Counted from the stretch's first letter, positions 16,248-28,846 are shown. The stretch is 64,000 bases of DNA from Streptomyces sp. MA5143a (GCF_900290235.1 NZ_OLMK01000007.1:62001-126000); one strand, 5' to 3'. Notes: a model not told the origin generated them from the sequence alone. Made by a program: numbers and translations.

Positions 16248-18008
16248 ATGCCCTCCCAGCCCGACGAGGACCGCAGCCTCAGCCCGTACACCGGCTACAC
16301 CCGCGCCCACTGGGAGGCCGCCGCCGACGCGCTGCTGGCCGCCGTCGAGCCGTACGCGACCGCCGACGGTGCCCTGTACGACCTGCCCGGCGACCGCACG
16401 AGTTGGTCGGGCCACCTCTCGGACGGCCTGGAGGGCTACGCCCGTACGCTGCTCCTCGCCGCGTTCCGCAAGGACGAGAAGGCCCTCGCCCGCTACGCCG
16501 ACGGGCTCGCGGCCGGTGTCTCGGGGGTGTGGCCCCGGATCGAGGACCGCGGGCAGCCGCTCGTGGAGGCGGCGTCCGTCGCCCTCGCGCTCCGGCTGAC
16601 CCGGCCGCTGCTGTGGGACCGCCTCGACGACGGGGTGCGCCAGCGCGCGGCGGCCTGGCTCGGCGACGCGCTCACCGCCGAACCCTGGCCCTGCAACTGG
16701 GAGTTGTTCCCGGTGACCGTCGGCGGGTTCCTCGCGGAGATCGGCCATGAACCGGAGAGGTCCCGCCGGGTGATCGAGGAGCGGCTCGACCGTATCGAGC
16801 AGTGGTACCTCGGCGACGGCTGGTACACCGACGGCGATGGCCGCAAGTTCGACTACTACAACGGCTGGGCGATGCACCTCTACCCGGTGCTGCACGCCTG
16901 GCTCGACGGCGACGAACGCCTGCTGGACCTGTACGGCGGCCGTCTGGCGACCCACCTCGCCGACTACGCCCGCCTGTTCGGCGCAGACGGCGCCCCGCTG
17001 CACCAGGGCCGCTCCCTGACCTACCGCTTCGCCACCACGGTCCCGCTCTGGCTCGGCGCGCTGACGGGGCGGACACCGCTCGGGCCGGGCGAGACGCGCC
17101 GGCTGGCGTCCGGCGCCCTGAAGTACTTCCTCGACCGGGGCGCCGTCGACGACCGGGGCCTGCTGTCGCTGGGCTGGCACGGCCCCGACCCGGCCGTCCT
17201 CCAGGGCTACTCGGGCCCCGCCTCCCCGTACTGGGCGAGCAAGGGATTCCTCGGTCTGCTGCTGCCGCCGGACCACCCGGTGTGGACGGCCACCGAGGAG
17301 GCGGTGCCGGTGGAGCGCGCCGACGGACTGCGGCCCCTCGGCCCGCCCAACTGGCTGCTCCAGTCGACCCGTTCGGACGGTCTGGTCCGCCTCCACAACC
17401 ACGGCAGCGAGGACGTCCGCTACGACCCGTACTACACGCGACTCGGGTACTCCACGGTGACGGTGCCCGTGCCCCTGGCGCAGCCCCCGGCGTCGTACGA
17501 CAACAGCGTGATCGTCGACGGCGACGCGAGCCGGACCGGGATCGAACCGCTCGGCGTGGGCGAGGGCTGGGCGGCGTCCCGGCACACGGCGGCCGGGGGA
17601 GTCCGGGTGACCAGCCTGGTGCTCGCGCGAGGGGCGGTGGAGGTGAGGGCCCACCTGGTGGTGGGGGCGGCGCCCGGCATGCCGGTCCGGGTGACCGGCT
17701 GGGCGCCGACCGAGGGTGCCCGCACCGACCTCCGCCCGGCCCTCGGCCTCATGCACGCCGAGGACGGCGACGGCGCGTCGGCCCTCACCGGCGAGACCAC
17801 CGACGACGCCACGCTCTTCGTCGCCCTGGCCCGCCTGACGGCCGACCCGGCCCCGGCCCCACTGGAGGACACGGTGTCCGTGCGACTCGCCGACTCGGGC
17901 GAACTGCACGTCCGGTGGACGGACGGCCCGGAGGTCCGGGTCCGGCTGACGGACGGCGCTGTCGTCTCCGGGGACCTGGAGCCGGTGGGTGTGCCCCGCG
18001 CAACGTGA
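16248..18008 (+). CDS. DUF2264 family protein, probable glycoside hydrolase
   Basis: A 586-residue protein without a signal peptide, so it likely acts in the cytoplasm. DUF2264 features include LSDGLEGYARTLLLAAF, PCNWELFPVTVGGFL, the aromatic KFDYYNGWAMHLYPVL and QGRSLTYRFATTVPLW. The (alpha/alpha)6-barrel N-part is followed by a beta-sandwich from about residue 400. From memory, DUF2264 proteins overlap a CAZy family (GH154) with beta-glucuronidase activity on arabinogalactan or pectin fragments. That would fit this cluster but is not shown by the sequence. The ATG has a GGAAG site. Confidence 0.82.
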   Translation: MPSQPDEDRSLSPYTGYTRAHWEAAADALLAAVEPYATADGALYDLPGDRTSWSGHLSDGLEGYARTLLLAAFRKDEKALARYADGLAAGVSGVWPRIEDRGQPLVEAASVALALRLTRPLLWDRLDDGVRQRAAAWLGDALTAEPWPCNWELFPVTVGGFLAEIGHEPERSRRVIEERLDRIEQWYLGDGWYTDGDGRKFDYYNGWAMHLYPVLHAWLDGDERLLDLYGGRLATHLADYARLFGADGAPLHQGRSLTYRFATTVPLWLGALTGRTPLGPGETRRLASGALKYFLDRGAVDDRGLLSLGWHGPDPAVLQGYSGPASPYWASKGFLGLLLPPDHPVWTATEEAVPVERADGLRPLGPPNWLLQSTRSDGLVRLHNHGSEDVRYDPYYTRLGYSTVTVPVPLAQPPASYDNSVIVDGDASRTGIEPLGVGEGWAASRHTAAGGVRVTSLVLARGAVEVRAHLVVGAAPGMPVRVTGWAPTEGARTDLRPALGLMHAEDGDGASALTGETTDDATLFVALARLTADPAPAPLEDTVSVRLADSGELHVRWTDGPEVRVRLTDGAVVSGDLEPVGVPRAT

Positions 18009-18169
18009 CGTCGTCCGTGCTCGTCTCCCTGTCCGAGCGGGGTGACGATGATGCGGGTCATACAGGGCAGACCGCCGCCACGCCCGGACCTCATCGGCCA
18101 TCCGTGCGGCGGTGACCCGCGGCCTGCGCGGGACACGGCGACGGCGGTGCGCCCGGAAGGGCGCCGGTA

Positions 18170-18769
18170 TCACGACGGCGGTACGGGTCCCGTCACGGCC
18201 GCTTCCCGGGGCCAGTTCTCCAGGGCGACGTGCAGGGCCTCGATCGCCCGGTCCCAGGACGTCCGTACGTCGCGTGCCGCGCCGAAACCGCCGTCCGCCT
18301 CCAGGGCGCAGTAGCCGTGGAAGGTGCTGCGCAGCAGGCGTACGGCGTCGGTGAGGTCGGGCTCCTCCAGGCCGTAGGCGCGGAGCATGCCGTAGGTGAT
18401 CTCGGCGGTGCGGCGGAAGGCGGGCGAGGCGGCCACCAGGTCCTGGTCGATGCGGGCCTGGGTGGCCGCGTACCGGCCGGGGCGCTCCAGGGCGTACGCC
18501 CGGTAGGCCCCCGCGAACGCGGCCAGCGCGTCCTTGCCGGCCCGCCCGGCCACCGCGTCCGCGATCCGCTCGATCATCTCCCCGCCGGCCAGGAACGCGA
18601 CCCGGGTCCGCAGGTCCTGGAGGTTCCTGACATGGGAGTACAGGCTCGCGTCCTTCACCCCGAACCGCCGGGCGAGCGCCGACAGCGTCACGTTCTCGAA
18701 CCCGACCTCGTCCGCGAGGTCGGCCGCCGCCGCGACGACCCGCTCGGCCGTGAGACCGGTTCTGGGCAA
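18170..18769 (-). CDS. TetR-family transcriptional regulator
   Basis: A 199-residue protein from TTG 18769, which is supported by GAGGTGG six bases upstream. The N-terminal HTH spans about residues 8-52 (AERVVAAAADLADEVGFENV, LSALARRFGVKDASLYSHV). The C-terminal ligand domain contains FHGYCALEADGGFG, matching the TetR_C subgroup known for a WHG-like motif. It converges with the DUF2264 gene and shares no operon. The effector is unknown. Confidence 0.9.
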   Translation of the reverse strand: MPRTGLTAERVVAAAADLADEVGFENVTLSALARRFGVKDASLYSHVRNLQDLRTRVAFLAGGEMIERIADAVAGRAGKDALAAFAGAYRAYALERPGRYAATQARIDQDLVAASPAFRRTAEITYGMLRAYGLEEPDLTDAVRLLRSTFHGYCALEADGGFGAARDVRTSWDRAIEALHVALENWPREAAVTGPVPPS

Positions 18770-18868
18770 GGGCGACCACCTCGTGTTCCACGCGCCTGGG
18801 ATGTGTGAGGACAGCCTAGGCCGTGGGTGCGGCGGACGCCCTTTCCTTCCGGCGCTCGTGGCCCCGGG

Positions 18869-20188
18869 TCAGCCGATCGGTGCGTACAGGACGCCCAGTT
18901 TGTCGATCTCGGCGCCCGAGCGGCCGGTGAAGCCGACGATCTGCCGGCCGGCGGGGGCGGTGAAGGTCCGGGTGTCGGCGGTGGACGTGCCGGAGGCGAG
19001 GGTGCGGCCCTGGTCGGTGGTGAAGGCGGCGGAGAAGATCCGGGTGCGGCCGTCCTTCTTGCCCTGGGTGAGCTTCACCGACGTGAGGTGCTCGCCGGGC
19101 GCCAGGGTCAGCGAGACGGCCGTGCCGCCGGTGCCGCCGTGGGTGAGCGTCGTACCGCCGTCGTGGGTGAGGGACACCGCGTCGAGGCGGGACGCGCCGC
19201 GCAGCGTGAGCGTGCGGGGCGAGACCGCCGAGGGGAGGTCGTCGGCGTCGCTGAACGCGGTGCCGTGCGGGCCGCCGAAGAAGTCGCTCGCCCCGAGCCG
19301 GGGGTTGACGCTCCAGGAGAAGTCGACGGTGTGCGGGAAGTGGTCGGAGAGGTTCTTCCCGCCCGCGTCGAGGAACTTGGCCCACTCGTTCTGGTAGCGC
19401 GTGGCGGTCAGGTCCACCACGGGGCTGCCCCGGTAGAGGACCTTGTCGACGACCTCGCAGTCCTGGGCCGGTGCGGTGGTGGCGCAGACCAGCGCGTCAC
19501 CGCCCTGGGCCGGCGGCCTGCCGCCCTTGACGAGGTCCACCCACGGGTCGCGCAGGCCGTTCTCCGACACGAGCGTGCGGATGTTGTCGCCCGCGCGCGT
19601 GTAGCGGGTGTTGGTGTCGCCCATGACGATCACCGCGTTGCCCGCCGAGTTGGCCTTGATGAAGTCGGAGAGCTGGGTGATGTTCGCCCGGCGGGCGGCC
19701 AGGGCCGCGTCGTCGGAGTCGGCGTTGGTGTGCACGTTGTAGAGGTCGACGAAGACGCCCTCGGCGAGCCGCACCCGGGCCAGGGAGAAGCCCTTCGGGG
19801 TGAGGCAGTTGGTGCCGGTGCACTTGTTCCACTTCACCCGCTCGAAGTCGTCGAAGGGCAGGTCCGAGAGGGTGTTGAGGCCGTCCCCGAAGGGCACCCC
19901 GCCGCTGGTCGCCGTGCGGTGCGGGTGGTCGTCGCCCGCGTACAGCGCGGCGTGGTAGTTGAAGTCCTCCTGGACGTTGACGAGGTCGTACGCGCCGAGG
20001 CGGGGCGAGATCAGGGGCGTGTTGGTCTTCGGGCTGCCGGAACTCAGCCCCTCCGGGAGGCCCGCGACGTTGTACGTCAGCACGTTGAAGGTGCCGGAGG
20101 TGGCGGCCGTCGCGGGTGTCGCGCCGGTGGTGGCGAGGCCCGTGACGGCCAGGGCGGCGGCAGCGAGGGTGCCGAGGAGTCGTCTCAT
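18869..20188 (-). CDS. Secreted endonuclease/exonuclease/phosphatase (sphingomyelinase-like) with C-terminal jacalin-like module
   Basis: A 439-residue protein from ATG 20188. The signal is RRLLGTLAAAALAVTGLA, with cleavage near ATA-AT. EEP landmarks are FNVLTYNVAGLPEG, the metal-binding Glu in DLVNVQEDFNYH, YNVHTNADSDD, IVMGDTNTRYT and the catalytic His in NLSDHFPHTVDF. Residues about 335-439 resemble a jacalin-like lectin (ending GRQIVGFTGRSGAEIDKLG). Members hydrolyse phosphodiesters in lipids or nucleic acids; the substrate cannot be assigned. It is divergent from the PHP-domain gene at 20426. Confidence 0.86.
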   Translation of the reverse strand: MRRLLGTLAAAALAVTGLATTGATPATAATSGTFNVLTYNVAGLPEGLSSGSPKTNTPLISPRLGAYDLVNVQEDFNYHAALYAGDDHPHRTATSGGVPFGDGLNTLSDLPFDDFERVKWNKCTGTNCLTPKGFSLARVRLAEGVFVDLYNVHTNADSDDAALAARRANITQLSDFIKANSAGNAVIVMGDTNTRYTRAGDNIRTLVSENGLRDPWVDLVKGGRPPAQGGDALVCATTAPAQDCEVVDKVLYRGSPVVDLTATRYQNEWAKFLDAGGKNLSDHFPHTVDFSWSVNPRLGASDFFGGPHGTAFSDADDLPSAVSPRTLTLRGASRLDAVSLTHDGGTTLTHGGTGGTAVSLTLAPGEHLTSVKLTQGKKDGRTRIFSAAFTTDQGRTLASGTSTADTRTFTAPAGRQIVGFTGRSGAEIDKLGVLYAPIG

Positions 20189-20425
20189 GCGGGTACTCCG
20201 GAGGGGGTGGGGAAGGTGAGCGGTGCTCAGGTTCTGTGTCCAACAGTGTGACGGGCAAGGGCAGTTGAGGAAACAGTGAGAGGTGTGGCGATTTGACGCG
20301 TCCATGGCGCCCTGTGGTCACCCGGAACTCGTTCAACGTTCATGTTTTGCCTCGATCCTCCACGGGCGGCGCACTCGCGTCGCGGAGGGCAGCCGCGGAA
20401 GGCAGCGGCATCCAGGAGGCGTCAC

Positions 20426-22162
20426 ATGGGGCACGGGCACGCGCACGGTCATCACCACCACGGGCACGACCACGGGCACGACCACGGACACGACCACGGT
20501 CACGAGCACCTGGCGGCGGACGGCCTCCCCGCCGCCTTCGACACCACCGTGCCCGACGAGGCGCTGACCCCCGAGCAGCAGTCGCGCCGCACCCTGCTGC
20601 GCCGCGCAGGGCTGCTGGGCGCGGGCCTGACCGCCGCGAGCGTCCTCGCCCCCGCGGCGGCCACCCCCGCGTACGCCGCCGGCGCCGGCAGCCGCAAGCG
20701 CGGCGGTTTCCTGTGGCTGTCCGGCGACCACCACATCCACACCCAGTACAGCAACGACGGCAAGTACCGCGTCGTCGACCAGGTCCGCCAGGGCGCCCGG
20801 CACGGCCTGGACTGGCTGGTCATCACCGACCACGGCAACACCACCCACGCCAGGATCGGAGTCGAGAGGGTCAACCCGGACATCCGTCGGGCCAGGGCCG
20901 CGTACGAGGACACCCTCGTCTTTCAGGGCCTGGAGTGGAACATCCCGGCCGCCGAGCACGGCACTGTCTTCGTGCACCCCGGCAAGAACGAGGTCGCCGT
21001 CCTCAAGCAGTTCGAGACCGACTACGACGGCGGCGTGAAGGGCGCGACCGACTCGACGCCCGCGAACGAGGCGCTCGCCATCGCCGGGCTGAACTTCCTC
21101 GCCGAGCAGGTCCGCCGCCGCAAGGTCAAGGACGTGCTCATGCTCGCCAACCACCCGGCGCGCAAGGGCATCGACTCGCCCCACGAGCTGCGCGCCTGGC
21201 GGGACGCCACCAGCCCCCGCCACCGGATCGCCGTCGGCATGGAGGGCGCCCCCGGCCACCAGGCCGGAGGTATCGCCGCGCCGCTCGGCATGGGCCGCGC
21301 CCGCGGCATCTACGACAACAGCCCCGGCGCCAACTCCTTCCCCGGCTATCCCCCGGAGTCCTACCGCACCTGGGGCGGCTTCGACTGGATGACCTCCACC
21401 GTCGGCGGCCTGTGGGACAGCCTGCTCGCCGAGGGCAAGCCGTGGTGGATCACCGCCAACTCCGACTCCCACCACGTCTACACCGACACCGCCGTACGCG
21501 GCGGCCCGGACAGCGACTTCACCGCCAACGGCAGCCACACCGACCCCGTCTACGGCGGGAAGATCGACCTGACGGAGGGCGACTACTGGCCCGGCCAGTA
21601 CAGCCGCACCCACGTCGGCGCCGCCGGCTTCTCCTACGCCGCCGTCATGGACGGCATCCGCGCGGGCCGCGTCTGGGTGGACCACGGACAGCTCGTCAGC
21701 GGCCTCGACATCCGGGTGTCCGGCGGCAGCCGCTGGGCCACCCTCGGCGGCGCCCTGCACGTCAAGAAGGGCACCAAGGTCACCCTGACCGTCGACGTGG
21801 CGCTCGCCGGCGGCCCCAACTGGGCCGGTTTCGTGCCCAAGCTGACGCGCGTCGATGTCATCCAGGGCGAGGTGACGGGCACCCCCGCGGACAAGGACAC
21901 CTTCACCGCGCCGACCGCGAAGGTCGTCAAGTCCTACGAGGTGAACAAGTCCACCGGCACCGTCCGGTTCACCTATCAGCTCGGCCGTGTCGACCGCCCG
22001 CTCTACGTCCGGCTGCGCGGCAGCGACGGCAACCGCTCGGCCGTCGGCGCGATGGGCGCGGCGGTCGACCCGGCGGGCCCCGCCATCGACGTCGTCGGTG
22101 ACGCCGACCCGTGGCGCGACCTGTGGTTCTACTCCAACCCGGTGTGGGTGCTGCCCTCATGA
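20426..22162 (+). CDS. PHP-domain metallohydrolase (CehA/McbA-like) with His-rich head before a Tat signal
   Basis: A 578-residue protein from ATG 20426, with a CAGGAGG ribosome site. Residues 1-28 are nearly all His, Gly and Asp (GHDHGHDHGHDHGHEH). A Tat signal follows (SRRTLLRRAGLLGAG, cleavage near AYA-AG), and then a PHP domain with the metal ligands SGDHHIHTQYS, ITDHGNTTH, LEWN and LANHPARKG. PHP proteins of this group hydrolyse phosphoesters or carbamate esters. The His-rich head would lie ahead of the export signal and be lost on cleavage, so it may help metal loading before export. The stop overlaps the next start (ATGA). Confidence 0.85.
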   Translation: MGHGHAHGHHHHGHDHGHDHGHDHGHEHLAADGLPAAFDTTVPDEALTPEQQSRRTLLRRAGLLGAGLTAASVLAPAAATPAYAAGAGSRKRGGFLWLSGDHHIHTQYSNDGKYRVVDQVRQGARHGLDWLVITDHGNTTHARIGVERVNPDIRRARAAYEDTLVFQGLEWNIPAAEHGTVFVHPGKNEVAVLKQFETDYDGGVKGATDSTPANEALAIAGLNFLAEQVRRRKVKDVLMLANHPARKGIDSPHELRAWRDATSPRHRIAVGMEGAPGHQAGGIAAPLGMGRARGIYDNSPGANSFPGYPPESYRTWGGFDWMTSTVGGLWDSLLAEGKPWWITANSDSHHVYTDTAVRGGPDSDFTANGSHTDPVYGGKIDLTEGDYWPGQYSRTHVGAAGFSYAAVMDGIRAGRVWVDHGQLVSGLDIRVSGGSRWATLGGALHVKKGTKVTLTVDVALAGGPNWAGFVPKLTRVDVIQGEVTGTPADKDTFTAPTAKVVKSYEVNKSTGTVRFTYQLGRVDRPLYVRLRGSDGNRSAVGAMGAAVDPAGPAIDVVGDADPWRDLWFYSNPVWVLPS

Positions 22163-22671
22163 CGCCGTACGCCCTCACCGTGGACGCAGGGGTCCGGGAC
22201 CTGCGCACCGCCGACCGTCTGCTCCACGCGCTGGCCGCCGAACTCGCCCTCCCCGAGGGCACCTTCGGCTGCACGCACCTGGTCCGTGAGGGTCGGCCGA
22301 GGGTCGCGCTGTCCCTAGCGCTGCCGTCCCAGCCGCTCCTGAGCACCGTCCGGGAGCGGCTGGCGGCCCGCGATCACCAGGTGACGCCCGGCATCCCGGA
22401 CGCCATGGGCCGCGCCGTGCTCTATCCCGGTGTCACGGAACTGACCGGCACCCTGTCCGTCGCGGACGTGCTGGACCGCTCCGCGATCACCCGGGTGACC
22501 GTGCTCGGCGGGCCCGGCGAACCGGACCCGGCCACCCCGCTGACGACACAGGACCACGTGCGCCCGCACTGGCAGGACGGCGAGCTGATCCTCACCGCGA
22601 TGCCCGCCGTCGGCGGCACCCTCGTCCCCTTCGAGGTCCCCGAACCGACACCGTGCTGCGCCGACCACTGA
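22159..22671 (+). CDS. Hypothetical protein coupled to the PHP metallohydrolase
   Basis: A 170-residue soluble protein. Its ATG overlaps the stop of the PHP gene, so it is translationally coupled. Two similar halves may exist (RTADRLLHALAAELALPEGT and LLSTVRERLAARDHQVTPG). The extreme C-terminus, PTPCCADH, puts two adjacent Cys and a His together, a possible metal site. I do not recognise the family. The link to a His-rich metalloenzyme suggests a helper or metal-handling role, which is inference. Confidence 0.78.
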   Translation: MTPYALTVDAGVRDLRTADRLLHALAAELALPEGTFGCTHLVREGRPRVALSLALPSQPLLSTVRERLAARDHQVTPGIPDAMGRAVLYPGVTELTGTLSVADVLDRSAITRVTVLGGPGEPDPATPLTTQDHVRPHWQDGELILTAMPAVGGTLVPFEVPEPTPCCADH

Positions 22672-22709
22672 GAGGGGCCGGCGGACACGCGTGAGGGAGC
22701 GGCTCCCGC

Positions 22710-25607
<2,898 letters not shown>

Positions 25608-26501
25608 CTAGCCCTTGATGCCAGTCTGCGCGATGCCCTGCACCAGCCAGCGCTGGAGGAAGAGGAACACGAACACCAGGGGCAGGATGGAAATGGCCGT
25701 CGCCATGAAGATCAGATGGAAGTTGACGGTCTGGCCGGTCGTGTAGTTCGAGAGTGCGACCTGTACGGTCCACGCGCTCGGGTCCTGGCCGATGACCAGG
25801 GGCCACAGGAAGGAGTTCCACCCGCTGATGAACGTGATCGTCGCCATCGCGGCGAAGAAGTTCAGCGAGTTGGGGACGACGACCCGCCAGTACGCGCCCA
25901 GGTAACCGAGCCCGTCCATCCGCGCCGCCTCCTCCAGCTCCTTGGGGAACCCGAGGAAGTACTGCCGGAACAGGAAGCAGGTGAAACCACTGAAGAGGCC
26001 CGGAATGATGAGACCCCGGTACGTGTCCACCCAGCCGAGCGAGGAGACCAGGACGAAGCTGGGCACGAAGGTCACGGCGGTGGGGACCATCAGCGTCACC
26101 AGGACGGCGTAGAAGACCTTGTTGGCGTGCTTGTAGGGGATGCGGGCCAGACCGTAGCCGGCCAGCGAGCAGACCAGCAGGGTGCCGAGGGTGTGCAGCA
26201 CGCCCACGACCGCCGAGTTCCACAGCGAGCGCGCGAAGTCCACCGAGGGGTCGTCGAACGGCTCCTTGACGTTCCCCCACTGGATGTCGGTGGGGAACCA
26301 CTTCCACTCCTCGCCCGTGATCTCCGGGTCCGTCATCAGGGCGTTGCGGACGATCAGGTAGAAGGGGATGAGGAAGAGGACGGCGGCGATGCCGGTGGCG
26401 ACGTAGAGACCGGTCGAGCCGATCACGTTGCCGGTGCGGACCTTGCGCGGCCCGGCCGGTTTCCCGACCCGCTCCGCCGGAGGTGTCGTCGTGGTGGTCA
26501 C
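25608..26501 (-). CDS. Carbohydrate ABC transporter permease, MalG type
   Basis: A 297-residue inner-membrane protein with six hydrophobic segments. The EAA loop contains FPKELEEAARMDGLGYLGAY, typical of the MalG/CUT1 group. The start codon overlaps the stop of the partner permease (ATGA). It forms a heterodimeric channel with the protein at 26498. No ATPase gene is present; Streptomyces CUT1 importers generally use a shared MsiK ATPase encoded elsewhere. Confidence 0.94.
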   Translation of the reverse strand: MTTTTTPPAERVGKPAGPRKVRTGNVIGSTGLYVATGIAAVLFLIPFYLIVRNALMTDPEITGEEWKWFPTDIQWGNVKEPFDDPSVDFARSLWNSAVVGVLHTLGTLLVCSLAGYGLARIPYKHANKVFYAVLVTLMVPTAVTFVPSFVLVSSLGWVDTYRGLIIPGLFSGFTCFLFRQYFLGFPKELEEAARMDGLGYLGAYWRVVVPNSLNFFAAMATITFISGWNSFLWPLVIGQDPSAWTVQVALSNYTTGQTVNFHLIFMATAISILPLVFVFLFLQRWLVQGIAQTGIKG

Positions 26502-27463
26502 TTGGACTCCTCACCCCTTCCGAATCCCATGATCTTGCCCTGGAGCAGGGTGACGAGGCAGATCAGCACGGTGAGGATCAGCGCGCCCGCGCTGCCCGCG
26601 CCGTAGTCCTGGCTGTCGCCGAGGGCCTTGTAGTACAGCTCCATCAGCGGCGGCCGGCCCCAGGTGGTCTTCGCCAACAGGTTGAAGAACTCGTCGAACG
26701 CCTGGTAGGCGGCCACGAGGAGCAGCAGGATCACGGCGGTGGAGGTGGCCCTCAGCTGGGGCAGGGTGATGTGCCAGAACGTCTGCCAGCCGGGCTTCGC
26801 GCCGTCGATCGCGGCGGCCTCGTACATCTCCTGCGGGATGTTCTGCAGGGCCGCGATGAAGAGGATCATGTAGAAGCCGGCCTGGAGCCAGAGCCGTACG
26901 GTCACGATGACCAGCCAGTACCACGGCGGGTCGGGGCTGGCGAGCCACGCGGTGTTGTCGATGCCGAACACACCCAGGAAGGTGTTCATCAGGCCGAAGC
27001 GGACACCGTTGAAGATGGACATCTTCCAGATCAGCGAGGCGGCGACGTAGCTGACCGCCGTCGGCAGGAAGAACACCGAGCGGAAGAACGCCCGCATGAA
27101 CCGCAGCCGGTTCACCAGCAGCGCGAGACCGAGCGAGGTCGCCCAGGTCAGCGGCACGATGATCGCGGCGAAGACGGTGAAGGTGCCGAGCGACCCCACG
27201 AAGTCCTCGTCGGTCAGCATCACGACGTAGTTCTCGAAGCCGACGAACTTGTCGGGGGTGACGGTGAAGCGGGCCTCGAAGAACGAGAGCCACAGGCTCC
27301 ACAGGATCGGCGCGTAGACGAAGACCGCCAGGCCGATCAGGAACGGCCCGGTGAAGAGCCAGAAGTTGAGCGTGGGGGAGCCCCGCAGCCCCCGCCGCGG
27401 CTTGGCCGGAGCGGCCTTCGCCGGGGCGGGGCTGGAGACGCCGTCCTTGGTGATGGTCGACAT
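26498..27463 (-). CDS. Carbohydrate ABC transporter permease, MalF type
   Basis: A 321-residue permease with an N-terminal cytoplasmic stretch (AKAAPAKPRRGLRGSP), six membrane spans and an EAA loop, MYEAAAIDGAKPGWQTFWHI. It lies 23 bp after the binding-protein stop and overlaps the second permease by four bases, so the three transport genes form one transcript. Confidence 0.94.
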   Translation of the reverse strand: MSTITKDGVSSPAPAKAAPAKPRRGLRGSPTLNFWLFTGPFLIGLAVFVYAPILWSLWLSFFEARFTVTPDKFVGFENYVVMLTDEDFVGSLGTFTVFAAIIVPLTWATSLGLALLVNRLRFMRAFFRSVFFLPTAVSYVAASLIWKMSIFNGVRFGLMNTFLGVFGIDNTAWLASPDPPWYWLVIVTVRLWLQAGFYMILFIAALQNIPQEMYEAAAIDGAKPGWQTFWHITLPQLRATSTAVILLLLVAAYQAFDEFFNLLAKTTWGRPPLMELYYKALGDSQDYGAGSAGALILTVLICLVTLLQGKIMGFGRGEESK

Positions 27464-27486
27464 GTCGCGGCTACCTGTCCCCAGGC

Positions 27487-28752
27487 CTATCCGAACAGCT
27501 TCTTCAGCTCACGGTTGACCTTGGCGTCGGCCTTGGTGAGCTCCTTGTCCGGGTCGCCGCCCTTGCGGACGCAGTTCGCCATGACGTCCTCCATGGCGGT
27601 CCGGCTCGCCTGGGTCCAGCCGATGTTGTCGAAGTTGCCGTACTCGTTGAAGAGCTTCACGCCCTCAGCGGGCAGACCCGACTTCAGCTTGTCGGCGGAC
27701 TCGGCGATCGACTTGCGCGGCGGGATGTGGAAGCCGTAGGAGAGCGCCCAGTCCTCCTGGTACTCCTTCTGGTCGATCCACAGCCACTTGACGTATTCCT
27801 TGGTCTCGTCGATGTTCTTGCCCTTGGCGTTGACGAACATCGACCAGCCGCCGTTGTACACCGAGAGCTTGCCCGCGTCGCCGACCTTCGGGAACGGGAA
27901 GATGCCCAGGTCGTCGCCGAGCGCCTCCTGCATCTGCGGCATCGCCCACATGCCGCACCACTGCATCGCGGCCAGGCCCTGGTTGAGCGCGGACGGGTCC
28001 CAGAAGTCGGTGGGGGCGTCGAGCAGCAGGTCACCGCTGGTGAAGAGCTTGCGCAGCTGCTTGAAGCCGTCGACGACCGCGTCCGTGTGGTAGGCGATCT
28101 GGTTCTTGTCGTCGAGGTGCTGGGCACCGGCCGACCAGATCAGCGGGTCGATGATCGCGTGCAGGGTGTTGCCGAGGTAGGCGCCCTTGACCTTGCTCGT
28201 GGTCAGCTTGGCGGCGGCCGCGATCAGCTCGTCGAGCGTCTGGGGGACCTCGACACCGGCCTTCTCGAACATCGACTTGCGGTAGAAGAAGAACTGCGGG
28301 TCGTCGATCATCCGGATGCCGTAGATCTTCCCGTCGACCGTGTGCGACTGGATGTCGGCCGGGTTGAAGTCGTCCTTCACCGGGTTGATGAGGTCGCTCA
28401 GGTCCGCCACCTGACCGCTCTCGATCAGCTGCAACTGCGGGTGGAACTCGAAGCAGTCGGGCGCCTTGTCGGTGAGCAGGGACGCGAACAGCTTGCTCTC
28501 GAAGTTGGAGCCGGTGATCCACTGCGTGGTGACGTTGCCGCCCTTGTACGCCTTCGCGTACCGCTTGATGGCCTGCTCGGTGCCGGCCTCGCCGTACGCG
28601 TGGAAGTACTGCGTCAAGCCCTTGCCGGACCCGGAACCGCCGCCTCGGCCGTTGTTGCCGCCGCACGCGGCGAGACCGCCGGCGGCGGCCAGACCCAGCG
28701 CGGCCCGCAGTGCGGTGCGGCGGTCGAAGTTCCTGTTGCTCATTGCCGACAT
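27487..28752 (-). CDS. Sugar-binding lipoprotein of the ABC importer
   Basis: A 421-residue extracellular solute-binding protein (family 1). The N-terminus has a twin-arginine lipoprotein signal, FDRRTALRAALGLAAAGG, with lipobox LAAC and the acylated Cys near residue 30. The body shows IKRYAKAYKGGNVTTQWITG and the hinge/C-lobe QWCGMWAMPQM. The start ATG 28752 has AAGGACG seven bases upstream; an ATG three codons later is possible. It heads the operon for uptake of sugars, likely galactosides given the GH2 gene. Its promoter is placed at 28847-28875. Confidence 0.94.
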   Translation of the reverse strand: MSAMSNRNFDRRTALRAALGLAAAGGLAACGGNNGRGGGSGSGKGLTQYFHAYGEAGTEQAIKRYAKAYKGGNVTTQWITGSNFESKLFASLLTDKAPDCFEFHPQLQLIESGQVADLSDLINPVKDDFNPADIQSHTVDGKIYGIRMIDDPQFFFYRKSMFEKAGVEVPQTLDELIAAAAKLTTSKVKGAYLGNTLHAIIDPLIWSAGAQHLDDKNQIAYHTDAVVDGFKQLRKLFTSGDLLLDAPTDFWDPSALNQGLAAMQWCGMWAMPQMQEALGDDLGIFPFPKVGDAGKLSVYNGGWSMFVNAKGKNIDETKEYVKWLWIDQKEYQEDWALSYGFHIPPRKSIAESADKLKSGLPAEGVKLFNEYGNFDNIGWTQASRTAMEDVMANCVRKGGDPDKELTKADAKVNRELKKLFG

Positions 28753-28846
28753 GCTGACGTCCTTGTCTCGAGTGCGGCTCCCGGCGCTGCGCCGGTAATG
28801 GCTCCGCGGCTCAGTGCCCGTGGCTCAAAGAGGCTTGCGGAGCGGG

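Noticed and set aside
15984..18791. 935-residue frame on the minus strand opposite the DUF2264 gene
   Set aside because: Arg/Gly/Ala/Val-rich composition is typical of antisense frames in 70+% GC DNA. It has no family motifs, and the plus-strand gene explains the region.
20316..20346. PHO-box-like repeats (GGTCACC and GTTCAAC-GTTCATG) between two phosphoesterase genes
   Set aside because: Only the outer units are in 11-bp register; the middle one does not fit. It is too weak to call a PhoP site.
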